Shown here: positions 46,751 to 58,979 of the stretch, piece after piece
How the letters are laid out: each line of letters starts with the position of its first letter
How positions within the stretch are numbered: the stretch's first letter is position 1
Assembly (NCBI GenBank): GCA_035236585.1
Contig: CP141136.1
Coordinates: forward strand, 26,389,426 to 26,453,425
Direction: 5' to 3'
DNA length: 64,000 nucleotides
From: Warburgia ugandensis
Lineage: Eukaryota > Streptophyta > Magnoliopsida > Canellales > Canellaceae
Notes under the pieces: generated by a model
What the model was told of the DNA's origin: nothing
Database searches by the model: none
The model's input: the letters and a program-made list of their open reading frames with translations, nothing else
Translations under genes and position numbers: made by a program

Positions 46751-49005
46751 TATCTGGTCATGGTCGCATATTTGGTGTTGAATCTAAAAATCCAATCTTG
46801 AACAGAAAAATCTTATAGTCTTTCAGCAGGAACCCTAAACTCTAGTTTCCTTCCATGACTGGGTTTCCCAAAGGTTTTTTATTATCTTTGTATATGTGCT
46901 TCCATCAAGCATATGCATATGATGTAGAGCGAGACTTTAGGATAAATTCTCTCATTACTGCTTTATATTTTAAAAGAATATAAGCTTCAAAAAAACAAAT
47001 ATGAAAAACATGATGTCGCAATGTGGGTGTTCTATGGGGTTGATTTAAAAAATGTAACAAGAGAGTCTCCATTACGTAGTCACTGCAGTTGTAATCCATG
47101 GTGAATGGAGAAATACTACACTAACTACGAATCTGCTTAAAGGAATGCACAGTATGCTCGACGTTTGTGTCAGATTCTTAGAGCAATTGCAAATGCAGAA
47201 GCCCTGACTTTATGTGGACAAGAATCAGTAATAAAACAATGTATTTGCCAGCAGAGAGAGATTAGAAATGCTGCTTATATAAAGTTACTTAGCAGAAGAG
47301 ATCAAAGTCTTAAACCATGAGATAACAAATGCAGAACCATAAGATTAAATGTTGTATCACGCTAGCACTCCTACTATCCTTCCATACTCATGGTATCAGA
47401 GTCTTTAAGTTAAGAGCGTTAAGGGAGCATGGGGAGTATCATTCCTTGAATGATTGCAACTTGACCTGTAGCTTTGTGTCATTTTAGTTGATGCATACCT
47501 TGAGACGTATTCAATTATTTTCATGGATACAACGTAGTGCAGATGACTTTGGTCGCAGAGGTACAAATTCTGGAAGTGGTTCCACTGATCATTGAAATAC
47601 CATGAACATTTTGCTTGCTATTTTAAAGATTGAGACTCCCCGAATAATCCGAACTTCTCACTTTTTCTGAGGTCGATGCAAGTTGTGTGATTACTGCACT
47701 GATTTCTCAGCTACTATTCATAAATCTTGGGAGAAAGTCAGACTTGTTTAAGAAGACACTGTAATTGGGAGTTCATTTCACATCCCAATTAGATGCAAAC
47801 ATGTGCTTAAATACACCCACCTGAGTTTCTGTTATGCCTTTTACTCAAAATAAACATGTTATATTAAAAATATTTGCCATAAATAGAAAATCACCTGCAT
47901 CTTAGCTGTTCCTCTAGTCATTTATAGAAAGTCGTTTGTAGAAAGTAAAGGTATCAGTCTCTGGAATACACACAAGTTTTGATGTCTGTGCATTTGTTCC
48001 CTCCAGAATTTTCTTCGTATACTTGGTGTTCTCTAACAGTATTAAACATTTTTCTTAGCGGAGCAAGAGTTAGCCAAGGGAAGCACACAGTTGATGTGAA
48101 TTTTCAGTATTCAGGGTATTTTATTTGTTGAAACTATCATCTAGGGGCTCCATGGGTCAATGCTCAATACCCTCAAGTTGACTCGCCTACTGAGTTTCTA
48201 TCCAATCATCTTGCATTGTTTAGGACTCTGTGAATTGGCTAAATTATCTGTATACTCAGAAGCCATGTTGAGCTGACTCTTGTCACTCGCCCCTTTTATA
48301 ATCTGCTTTTTCGAGACATGCTAAAAATTCTGTGTTTTTTTCCATTTGAATGATGCTTCATCTATTTCCTTCTTGCTGTGCTTTGGAACGTTGAGCTGAT
48401 GTGTTTAGCTTCAAATATAGTTGACATCTTTCTAGAAAACAAGAAACTTTCTTGGGAAGTTTTTGCCATTGAGAATGAGTTAGCCAACCATTAAAACTCA
48501 TTTCTAGGAAAAGTTTTGCTAGAAATTCTTTCCAGGTTCATATTGCCCCTACATGTTTCTCAAAATATCCATCCTTTCACAAATTTTCATTCGTCCAAGC
48601 TCAATCTTTTTCTCCTTCTCTGTGCAATCTCAGTCCCATAAGATTTTTCTTCAGTCCTCATGCTGATGGTTGGTTTGCTTAATGTTTGGTCTAAAATGTT
48701 ATTAACTATGTCAGATAAGTTGTTTCTACTGGCAGATTGTAACTACGACTCAGAGATGGCAAGGTTCTAGCGGTGCCATCCTTACTGATTTCTTCAATAT
48801 TTTCTCATTTTTCTCTCTTAAATTGTTTCCACGCATCCTGATCTTCTTCTAAGATCCATCGAGAAGACTGCAGCTCATTATTTTTTGTTTTCACCACATA
48901 AATATGCCTTGTCCTTTAGATAAAAAGGTTTATCATTTGAAGTGTATAAGAAACCACTATTCATTAAAAAAGCTCTTCAATGACATCTTACTTGTCATGC
49001 AACCA
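46751..49005. other. Duplicated spacer, copy B of 5859-8120
   Basis: Collinear with A, with small indels (for example about 20 extra bases near 47930). No supportable gene. Confidence 0.6.
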
Positions 49006-49021
49006 CTGGATGAATGATTTA

Positions 49022-49174
49022 AAAAAGGGCAGCCACGTGCCCGAAGCTCCCGCAAGGGTCTATAGTACGCAGCCTTACCTTGCATTTTTGCAAGAGGCTG
49101 TTTCTACTACTCAAACCCGTGATCTCAAGGTCACACGACGACAACTCTACCGTTGCGCCAATTATTCACTTCTT
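49022..49174 (-). repeat. Au-type SINE, copy B of 8137-8315
   Basis: Same target duplication (49006-49021 and 49175-49190) as the A copy. About 26 bases are lost from the 'ggatccgaggaagg' middle, so the copies have diverged since duplication. Confidence 0.88.
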
Positions 49175-49190
49175 CTGGATGAATGATTTA

Positions 49191-50440
49191 TGACTTCTAT
49201 AATGCCTTAAAATCGGTAGCGGCTGCTCTTGAACATCTACTAATGTGTAAGACATGGAAAATTAGTTGTGTGCTTACGGTAGGAATTTTCTTGAGATAAC
49301 ATTATTTCATTTTGTATCACAGATCAGAGTTCCATAATAGTATTTCTCTTAGATATCTCTTTCCTTTCAAAAGTTATCTGTAGCAAGCATATGAACATGT
49401 TCTGTGGATTTCTAGAACTGTATATTTGCAGTCTTCATCTTTATCTTTTGGTTTTATTTTACAGCAGACTCAGTCGCAGAATGAGGAGCCGGAGCTGCTA
49501 TTTGCCGGTCTTTCTTTGTGAAGAACAAATTCTCCTTATAATCACTGGTATGTTCTTCCTTCTCCACTTGAAGTAGTTTGTTAATTGTGGTAAGATTTTT
49601 CTGTATGGTCTCTATAAACAGTCAGCTTTGCTCCTCATCTTCGCCCTTCTTGCTCTCAATTGAGTACGAACAAACTTGAAAGGTTAACATATACTAGAGA
49701 ATGAAGTTCACCATAATTCTATCCAAATGTTATGGTCCAACTAATCACGAACTTGTAAGTTCTATTTCCAGTCTTTTACTCAGAATTTTCGCTTTTTAAC
49801 AGTTCGACCTTCACATATGTCTGGTGTTTCTGTGGTATACTGTCATCTAATTTTGTTGCTGAATTTCTTCGCAGGATGACAATGCAGTTCTCCCATCACA
49901 CTGAAGATCCATGAAGCCAAAACTTTGTCTTTGCCGTGATTGTCTATCTTTTGTACATAGATTGAGATTAACATTTTCTACCGTAATAGGACTGATATTA
50001 CTATAATTATTTGCACTTTGATACCGTAATAGGGACTGATATTATGATAATTATTTGTGGAAAATGGAAGTTGATCTGCATCTTACAGCAATCTCTGAAT
50101 GCTAAGCAGACAAACAGTATGAGGTGCTCATCTTGGATGGAGGGGCCCTACCCCTTCAGATGATTCAACTTGTTCATCTGATTGTTTTGGCTTTGGATAT
50201 CTTGTAAACAAAAAATTCATGATCATTGAACAATTCTAGCATTCTTAAGACTGGTTTTCATCATTTAGACTGTCAATTGTACAAAAGTACAGGTTTTCAG
50301 ATGCTCAATTCATCCAATCTGCATCCTTTTTGAACTACTACACATCCAGAAGTTGGAACAATCGATTGAATGGGTCAGATCCTCCAAAAGTGGGTCCATG
50401 ACATAATAGTATCGATGAGACCAAAATGCCCTTGTATAAA
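49191..50440. other. Duplicated spacer, copy B of 8332-9640
   Basis: The possible exon remnants of A are kept here too (at about 49466, encoding QNEEPELLF then TGA, and about 49876). No frame is long enough to call. Confidence 0.45.
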
Positions 50441-50749
50441 CTTTGCTCATTTTCATGTTGACCGAAATGCCCTCATCCATTTCTTTACCATGCATAAGAA
50501 TGCTGAAATCCAATTACAACCATCACTTTCTTTCCCTGTTTTGGAGAGATGGGTGTAGGTGGTATCTTAACCTTCACTGCCAGAATAGGCTACTGTCTCC
50601 GACGTGCCGCCGTCACTAAAATATATTATGCCGTCGAAGTTTACGGTGCGGATGAGCTAAAGAAGTTCTTACCAGATCATCAACTAAGGAAAATGATCAG
50701 AGGGTATGCAATCAAACTTGTAAAACTTGCGGTGGATGCTAGTCTCTAG
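50440..50749 (+). repeat. Duplicated block X, copy 3, with 66-residue open frame
   Basis: Third copy of block X. The frame 50549-50749 (IYYAVEVYGADELKKFLPDH in its middle) stays open here, is damaged by deletion in copy 2 and is diverged in copy 1. I do not recognise the protein. It may be an exon fragment. Confidence 0.4.
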
Positions 50750-52440
50750 CAGCTGCTCCAGGGCATTGCAGGTTAGTTTTTAATGAGCATTTGCATGGTT
50801 GATGTGCATCTTTTTATTTGGAAACATGCTATTGCAATGATCCAAACGGTTCATCTCGCCGGTTTGTAGATGATTGATATGTGAAAATCTGTCGATGCTT
50901 GTTGATTATAAGCCTTTGGTTTAACTTAGATTTTTTATTATTTAATTTCTAGTAAATCTGTGGAAATGGTTCAGGAATTTCTATATAACTTGAGTGATAC
51001 AATAAAATAAAATAAAAATTATTATTTTATTAACTGATTTGTGTGTTGGATTCCAACTGCCCAGTGGTCGGGAATTTGTGATTGATTTGGTTTACAAAGA
51101 TTTTGGATTTGCCAAGTCTATAAATCACAGGTCTGAAGTTATTAGATGGAATGAAATTTGGTGGTCAGATCATCCATAGGATAGTCTATGAGATAGACAG
51201 TCAAGATCATTGGAAAGAGTGTGCCCACTTGTACTCTAGCCTGCTCAGATTGTGCACATGAAAATTGGCGCATCCACCCTATATATGTAAAGGTGTAGAG
51301 TGCTGACTAGGGAAAGCATAATACATTGCTTAGACAGGCAGGCGAAGATACTTGTGGAGCCGAATGGTCAGTGATCTGGACCGTTCATCTTCTAAGCAGC
51401 ATTTTCAATAGGACGCAACCAAAATTTTTTTTTCATTTGGATTATCATTTTTCTTCAGCAGTGATACATGTGTCCCTTGTTTTTTCTCACGAGCTCCTCA
51501 ATAAATGTTACAGACAGTCAATAACTTATTATGAACTTAGACTTTGGCAAAAATTTAGACCATTTACAATATTGCCTTTGAATTAGATAAACCGCGATCC
51601 AAAAATCTCATCCACCTGATGATTCCAGCTACCATTTTGGTGGGTTCTTAAACAGACGGTAAAAGGATCCAACGTCTACCTTATAGCCCAAAGTAGCAGT
51701 TGCTAGGATCACCTAAATCTATAAGAATTTGGATCCTTGTCCATCCAAGTGAAGGGCAACATTATGAACGGTTAGGATCTTCAAAAATATAGCCCTACCT
51801 GAAGTTATGCTATTAGTAGCATTTAGTAAATTTAGCGAGGAGTTTAGGAGAAAAAACAAGGGGCGGATATATCATTACCTTTTTCTTAGCTCTTTCAGGC
51901 TTCTATTTTTCTACACAGAACTTTCGTAGTTAAAATTGTAATGAAGGCAAAAGATGTAGATCGTCGATCCATATTTAATCTATAATCTGTAATCTGTAGT
52001 TGGTTAGGATCATCTGACGGAATTTAATGACCGGCTAATCTCGACCACAGTTACAAGAGAACTCCAAATATTGAAATATTTCTGAAGAAGTTGTCAATTT
52101 TTAATCTCCCAATCTGTTCTTTGATAATTCAGAACCTCTTACATAAGTCTAATTTGAGACAGATTTACCAAATTAAATATAAATTTCTAAAATTAAATTC
52201 TCAGATATTGTGTCCATGATCAAGCAAAAAAAATGCAAATTCATCATCATAATCATCCAAACTTTATCCTAATTAGGGGCAAATTAAATTCATATATATA
52301 TATAATTTTTTTTTTTTACTTTTTCTCAAAAAAATTCAAATGTTTTTTTTTCTTTCCTTGCCCACTTATTCCCGAATCTGACATTTATAACTTGATTCTA
52401 TCTAATATTAGTCGTTATTTTCATTTATTATCCACAGGTG
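50750..52440. other. Duplicated spacer, copy B
   Basis: Collinear with 10254-11880 apart from lacking the A SINE. Its empty target is at about 50862-50875. Nothing coding is seen. Confidence 0.5.
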
Positions 52441-52501
52441 GATTTATATATTAACGGGATATCTAAATGAAGAGACAAATCCTCCTCCGTCCACTACCCC
52501 T

Positions 52502-52804
52502 ATGCCATCGCCACGACAGTCGTCTCTTGAAAGAAGCAACGATTTAGAAAATCTCACAAAACAGTTGCAGGAAATGAAAGAGAAGATGGACAAAATGCAG
52601 AAAGAAGTGAACAACATCAATCGTCATTACAAGGTGTTACTTGAGCGCATGGAGGAAGTAGAGTCTTGTACTAAGAAGTTAGATGTGGTGGTGGTGCAAA
52701 AGCCAAAGGAAGTCATCAATCTAGTTGTTGTGGAGAAACTCAGGGGACACAGTTTCTTGGATGCTTTGCTAGTTCCTAAGGTTGGATTTGGGAGGAAAGC
52801 TTAA
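52502..52804 (+). CDS. Small coiled-coil protein, 100 residues, unidentified
   Basis: An intact frame starts MPSPRQSS and ends VGFGRKA then TAA. A heptad-rich charged helix spans residues about 13-60 (LTKQLQEMKEKMDKMQKEV, then YKVLLERMEEVE), followed by DVVVVQKPKEVINLVVVEKL. The open frame can be read further upstream from an acceptor-like 'tatccacag' at 52438 (WIYILTGYLNEE), so the ATG shown may be internal to a larger exon. The A copy is frameshifted. Possible readings are the last exon of an unknown gene, or a piece of a retroelement structural protein. No database family came to mind. Confidence 0.45.
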   Translation: MPSPRQSSLERSNDLENLTKQLQEMKEKMDKMQKEVNNINRHYKVLLERMEEVESCTKKLDVVVVQKPKEVINLVVVEKLRGHSFLDALLVPKVGFGRKA

Positions 52805-52814
52805 ATTAAAGGTT

Positions 52815-54320
52815 CTAATGGCAGGGTATTCCTCAGAAAATATAAGTGGGATATATGGGTCCCTTACCTCTATTTGTGAGATCCCTTTTGTTCATCCAAT
52901 TCCTCCTCTCCTTAGATGGGATATACCAAAAATCTCAATCAACCATACCTCTAGGGTGAGCCCCACCTTGAAGTGTGAATGCTACTCAACAAACATTTCT
53001 ATTTTGTTAGCGGCATCCATACTATAAGGGGAGAGGTACACTTTAGGATTATCTCTTAGGTGAGATTTTTGGTATCCCTGGTCTCAAGAGAGGGCGAAAA
53101 TGATGAATAGAATGGACCACTCAAAAATTTGAGGGATGGGACATACAACTTGTATTTTTTGAAGAATATTGGGCACCTCCATTGTATGGGAACCCTGTAA
53201 ATAGTATGATTTGTTAATGGTCCTAAATTTTTTAAATCAATTATTGATAGCAAAATTAAAAAATTTTGGTTCGAGAATAGATTAGGAAGTTAAGTATTTG
53301 GAGCCAACAATGTCTCGTACCGTTGGTCTTCAATTGCTCGACATCTCCCTAGAATATGCTTGGGTGTAGTTTTGAGCTACGATTTGCCTTGTAATTCTTT
53401 ACTTGTACCAAAAAAGAAATAGAGTTAAATATTTAAAAAATATTTGCCAAGTGCTTGGAAAAAATCATAGAAAAAAAAGTCATGAGCAGAATGTGAAAAA
53501 AATTTGGTTTGGATTTCACTAAATCCTTTTTGCCTAAGAAAAAAGTAAAAAAGCTTGAATTTCTAACTAAATTTACAAATAATATTTGAGAATTTAACAT
53601 ACCATTGACAAAAAATTGTCTTTAATTTGTTAAGACAATTGTTTTGCTAGAACCATTTTAACTATGAGTAAAGAGGTATAAATCAATGAGTGCCACATGA
53701 CATTTTTTATTTAAAACTTTATGTTTTCCTTGACAATTTGAAAGAAAAATGTCAGAGAATAATCACCATGCCTAGCCTTTTGCATCACCACTGGCTTTTC
53801 ATTTCTCTTAGCGATTGGACAACTCTAGCATCCTACAAACTACATTTTTATGGAATTAAATTTAGATACTTGTTTGTATGATATTTCTAAAAGGGGTGTA
53901 GAGTGTTCAATTTAAAATTTAGAATTTAAAAGATTTAAAATTAGCTAAATTGAGGTAGAGTATATGGAATGTAATTTTAGTAAGGAGAGTGGTGAGAGTA
54001 AAGCACTATTAAAGATTGACAACCAAGAAGTACTTGAAAAAGGCCACTTTCGATACTTGAGATTGATAATTCATGAGAGCAAAGAGATTGAGAGGGATGT
54101 TACCCAGATAATCTAGGCATGTTGGAAAAAATAAAGGTATATCTCTAGAGTTTTGTATGATCTCTGAGTATTACCCAAACTAAAAGAAAAATTTTATATG
54201 ATAACGAAGGCTGGGCATACTCTATAAATCAATGTGTTAGGCTGTCAAGGAATAACATGAATATAGGATGAGCGGACAGTTAGAAATAAAAACATTAAAA
54301 AGTACATAAGAATAACACCA
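52815..54320. other. Duplicated spacer, copy B
   Basis: Collinear with 12219-13630. A B-specific stretch of about 55 bp occurs near 54119-54178. No gene is recognised. Confidence 0.45.
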
Positions 54321-54325
54321 ATGAC

Positions 54326-54404
<79 letters not shown>
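54326..54404. repeat. (TA)n(GA)n compound microsatellite, copy B
   Basis: TA at 54326-54350 and GA at 54351-54404. The GA tract is 54 bp against 35 bp in A. Confidence 0.97.
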
Positions 54405-54409
<5 letters not shown>

Positions 54410-54474
54410 TGCAACTTTGTAGGCTTAGTGTTGGCTTGCAGAAATTCGTGAATTCGTCAAATTTCGATCCTTAA

Positions 54475-55560
54475 ATCACAAATTTGAAGTGAACAAAAAA
54501 TTGCAGTGCTCCAATTAAACCCAAAAATTCTATTCTAAATTCTCTAAAATACAAAATTTGATAAATTCCAAAGTCTACCGGATATTTTGTAATTCCATGT
54601 TTTTCAAATTCCAAACTCTATCACCATATTTTGCCAAATTTAGAATTTATCAAATAGCTATTGGCAAATTTCCAATTCAACACCCTAAACTTTGGTTCAT
54701 GTGATCATACGTAATATTTGTCTGATGCCATAGTCATTCGATTTGCATGGTCTTTGAACATGTAGAACATCCAAACCCATCGCAGTAAGATGAACACAAT
54801 GGATCATCCAAAGATAGTACGATTCTATAGACTAGTGTTGTGTCCTTCTTTGGGGCATGGCTTGTTTAAGATGTACCAACGGTTAGGATCACAATGGTCC
54901 CGCATGTACATTTTAGTGTAAACTTAGATTTAGCTTTGGCTAAGCAGCTTTGACTTAAACAAAACATTAGCTACTTCAGAAAGGGGTTCACAAACTCCTA
55001 GTCGTACCCATGGGTAGAGACCACGTTGGGCACAAGGGTAACTACTTTCGTAAGCCCCCTAAAATTTTAGAACTCAAATGCTTCCTTGCGAGGCACAGAC
55101 GCTCTCAAGCGTCAAGTATATGCTACTCCCAGGGCATTTTTTCAAACATATGAGCTATTTATTATATAGAAATTAAATAATTTACGAGAGATCATTGCAT
55201 TTGAACAATCTTAGCCAATTACTTTGGATTTCTGAAAAATGACATACGAATGAATGGCCTTAAATTTTAATCCAAAGGAACATAGGCTACAAGAGTTTAA
55301 TGGTTATGAAATTTGATTTGTAGCCTATCTAACCCATTCTAAAATATAATTACCATAATTAACAAAAGACAATCTCTACTCAATAGGACACTTAGAGTGT
55401 CTACACCTGAAGAGACTTCATCCAAATAACTTCTATAAGTTGTGTTTGCAACAGTCCCAAGATATACATGCTATTGAGGGTGAGAAGAAGTCCAATCCCT
55501 CTTTTTTTCATACATGATTTTTATATTTTGGGTAAATGTAAGCCTTCATCTTGTTTTCCA
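54475..55560. repeat. Duplicated block U, copy 3, with adjoining shared sequence
   Basis: Matches 13770-14870 in A, including the part beyond block U that copy 2 (15928-16826) lacks. Similarity to A ends near 'catgccaacacatta'. The copia relic follows. Confidence 0.8.
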
Positions 55561-55679
55561 TGCCAACACATTAGATGTGCCTCTCTCCCAAATAATGTCC
55601 TGGTTGAAATGGTTTGGTAGGATATGCAAGTAAAAAACTGCGGCAAAACCAAGCGAGGGAGTTAATATCTCATGTTATT

Positions 55680-57010
55680 TTAGGATTGGCAGGTGAAGTT
55701 TATGTCTGGGTTCCAGATAAAAGTTATGCTCAAAGCAGCTTGGTGCTTCTAACAATTCATGCTATAGTTACGGTTGAGTAAGTGGACATTGTTGATATTA
55801 AGTTTGTCGGGAGATTTCTTCATCCAAACAACTTAGATCACACCTTTTTTTTAAAACACAAAAGAGTTAAAATCACTACCTTGATTATCTATGCTGATGA
55901 TATGGTGGTAACTGGCGATGATCATGTTGCGATTTCTAGTTATAATAGTATTTGACTTTTGAGTTTGAAATGAAACATATTGGAGGCCTTATATATTTCC
56001 TTGGGATTGAGGTAGCCCGATCAAAATATGGTACTTATCCCATTGGAAATATAAGAGTGCAGGTGAATGAAGAGTAATGATTTCAATAAGGGCAGCCAGA
56101 TAGACTACTATACTGAGTCTAGTGGTTACTAGAGTATAGTAGAGTAGAGTTGAGCCAAAAGATATAGTATAGCAGCCTTTCCAAGCAAGCCTCTAGGATC
56201 TCCTATAAACCCCCATGATGTGGTAAAGAGAGGATATTAAGGGAAGCAGTGAGTGAAGATTCCCCTATAGAGAGTCCGATGAGGGGACACCTTCATGTCC
56301 TAAATGGAGGGCGGGGAATTTGAGATCAAAATGCTCAAATGTAAGCTAGTTGGTACTCTCATTGAGCAGAACCATAAGCTATTTTAGTGTTTAAGCACAA
56401 CTTCTACTGATAAAGGAAAATGCTGGAGGCTGGTAAGAAAATTTATTTATTTATCTCATACTAGTGAGTTAATTCATGCATGATCCACTTAAATCTGACA
56501 TGGATGCTATAGAGCACATATTGAGATATTTGAAGTATGCTCTTGGAAAAGGTTTATTATTTTCAAATCATGATCACCTAAAGGTGGAAGGCTATACAGA
56601 TGCTGATTGAGCAAGTGTAGCTAAAAATAGAAAGTCTACCTTAGGATACTTCACTTTTGTATGTGGGAACCTTGTGACTTGAGGAGTAAAAAACAAATAG
56701 TAGTAGCAAGATCAAGTGCTGAAGTTGAGTATAGAGGTACGACACTTGAGGCATGTGAGTTACTTTTGGTTGAGAAATTTGTTAAATGAGTTAAGTTTTA
56801 AACCAAAAGTGGCAATGAATGTATATTGTGATAACACGACATCTATAGAGATTGCTTATAATCCTATTCAATACGATAAGATGAAGCATGCACAGATTGA
56901 TAGACATTTTATCAAAGAAAAACTGAAGCTGGAATCATTGCTTTTTCGTTTGTGAAGTTTAAGAATCAACTAGCAAATGTCCTCACTGAAGTAGTAGCTA
57001 ACAAGATCTT
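55680..57010 (+). pseudogene. Ty1-copia reverse transcriptase/RNase H relic
   Basis: Reverse-transcriptase core around 55870-56030: LIIYADDMVVTGDD, then after a shift EMKHIGGLIYFLGIEVARS. After a break of about 380 bp with no copia similarity (about 56055-56440) comes the tail: MDAIEHILRYLKYALGKG, then EGYTDAD with a stop in place of Trp, KNRKSTLGYFTFV and VVARSSAE(V)EYRG. Many stops and shifts are present. No LTRs, integrase or gag were found. Dead element. Confidence 0.85.
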
Positions 57011-57273
57011 TATTGACTCTCTTTGTCAATAAAAATATCAGAAATATTTCTTCAAATATTACTTGACATATTTATCTGGCTTTGTGTCTTTTCATTCTCC
57101 TTCAAATGTTCAGCAATGGAGATTAGCCACAAACTGGATCTTGGGATGGAATTGCCTGGAACTTCGGATGGTGGCCAAACCATAGGAGAATAAGTTGATG
57201 GAACAAGCCATGTACATCCTTTAGAGACCTTAGATTCCAAAAACGTGAAGACGTCCTCGTCACTTGAAAGTAG
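57011..57273. other. Short spacer between copia relic and element copy 2
   Basis: A minus-strand frame (about 57052-57250) is open but unrecognised. It ends at 'cttgaaag', where the hAT-like end starts. Confidence 0.35.
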
Positions 57274-57479
57274 GGGTGGCAAAATATGACACGACACGAT
57301 AACACGACTCGAACCCGACACGAATTTAGCGGGTTCGGGTCGAGTCTTATCGTGTTCGTGTCATTTTCGGGTCACCCGAAAATGACACGCCAAAAATCGT
57401 GTCGTGTTCGAGTCAATGAATTTGACCCGTCGTGTCTACCTGTTTGACACGCGACCCACTCATGACCTTATTACCTTAA
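57274..57479 (+). repeat. hAT-like terminal segment, copy 2
   Basis: Begins TAGGGGTGGCAAAATATG and matches 31487-31700 almost throughout. It follows 'gaaag' in unrelated flanking DNA, so TAGGGG is a true boundary. Confidence 0.65.
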
Positions 57480-57775
57480 CACTTGAAAATATAGGACGGT
57501 TCATGAGTAACCGTCCTATATTAGTATTTATATTATATAGGACGGTTACTTACAAACCGTCCTATATTAGTAGTTATAAATATAATATAACTTATATATG
57601 GGGACGGCTATTCACAAACCGTCTATGTACTGAATTATATATATATATATATAGAGACGGCTATTAACAAACCGTCCTATATTACACTGTTATATAAGAC
57701 GGCTATTCACAAACCGTCCTATATTACTATTTATATAGGAATGACTATTCACTAACCGTCCTATATTACTAGGAG
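57480..57775. repeat. Inverted GGACGG repeat array, copy 2
   Basis: About six hairpin units of TATAGGACGG and CCGTCCTATA with longer, more variable TA-rich spacers than in copy 1. One spacer has expanded to a TA run at about 57635-57651. Confidence 0.8.
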
Positions 57776-58437
57776 TTATATTGGAGAATGGAGGGTTCTT
57801 CTAGAGCCAGCATTAAGAAGTTAATGAGTTATTCTCACACATATACTATAAAGATATTCTCGGAGGAACGACTTCTTCCAGGTTCTCGTTCGGGTGCATC
57901 TTAGAGAATATGAAAAGAAAGCAAAGACATGAGAGTGACAAACTATAAACGGAATTCACAAAATATAATCCAATCTGTGATTCAAGATCGAATGAAGCGA
58001 GGATTTCCTGAAATGTAAGCCGAAGCAACTTGACCTTCCAGGTTTGCAAACTACGATAAAACACATTTGATTGGCAACGAGATAAGTGAAAGCTTGCAAA
58101 CATGATATAATTACAACTAGTGGAACTTCCTCATCCCTCTTTCTGTTCACACAAATAATTGTGTTCGATTGTCAGAAACTTGGTAGCTTAGAATCATGGG
58201 CTCCAATCATCACAATAGCCCAACATATCAATCACTTAGCACCATCTCCATGACTATATCATTCCAATTGTCCAATAGGCCCGGGCGATCCAATGCGGAC
58301 AATCATTCAACTTTGGCATTTTTAATTTTATCCTCATTCCTCGACAAATGAATGAAATTGCTGTATAGGCGGGGATATCCATCGGGTCTCCATTCAAAAC
58401 ACCAACTTCACAATCACATCATTGAAATTTGAAAGTT

Positions 58438-58715
58438 TTTGGTATCATATTCATATGAATCATATCTACAACTTCGATTATATATCAGTAATTCCAATCA
58501 TCAACCTCCATTCCATATATGACTCCCTCACCAATACATGATACAATACATGATATGATATCAACCACTCATACTGTATTTGTAGATTGTATGTACATAC
58601 TTGATACAATACAACCCATCTGGCGATCTAAGCCATCATTGAAAATTGATGATTAACCCATCTGGTGATCAAAACACCAACTTCACAATCACATCATTGA
58701 AATTTGAAAGTTTGA
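58438..58715. repeat. Single 255-bp unit in element copy 2
   Basis: One unit of the repeat that is tripled at 31991-32765, with small TA-rich insertions. The flanks align on both sides. Confidence 0.85.
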
Positions 58716-58979
58716 AACAAAGAAAGCACATACATTGATACGAGTGTACTTGATAAAAATAAAAATAGAACACATTCATTGAAATGAGCCGATCTTTGTA
58801 TTATATTTGAGTAAAATGTATATACATGAATGATAATATACATTCATTTACAATTTTACATCAACTGAACTACAAATTAAAAATCATAATATGATCATCC
58901 ATTCCATTCTAATATCATCTAGATCAATGGGAGTAACTCTTGGTTCCAAAATCCACCTACAAGAAACATATAATAACTT

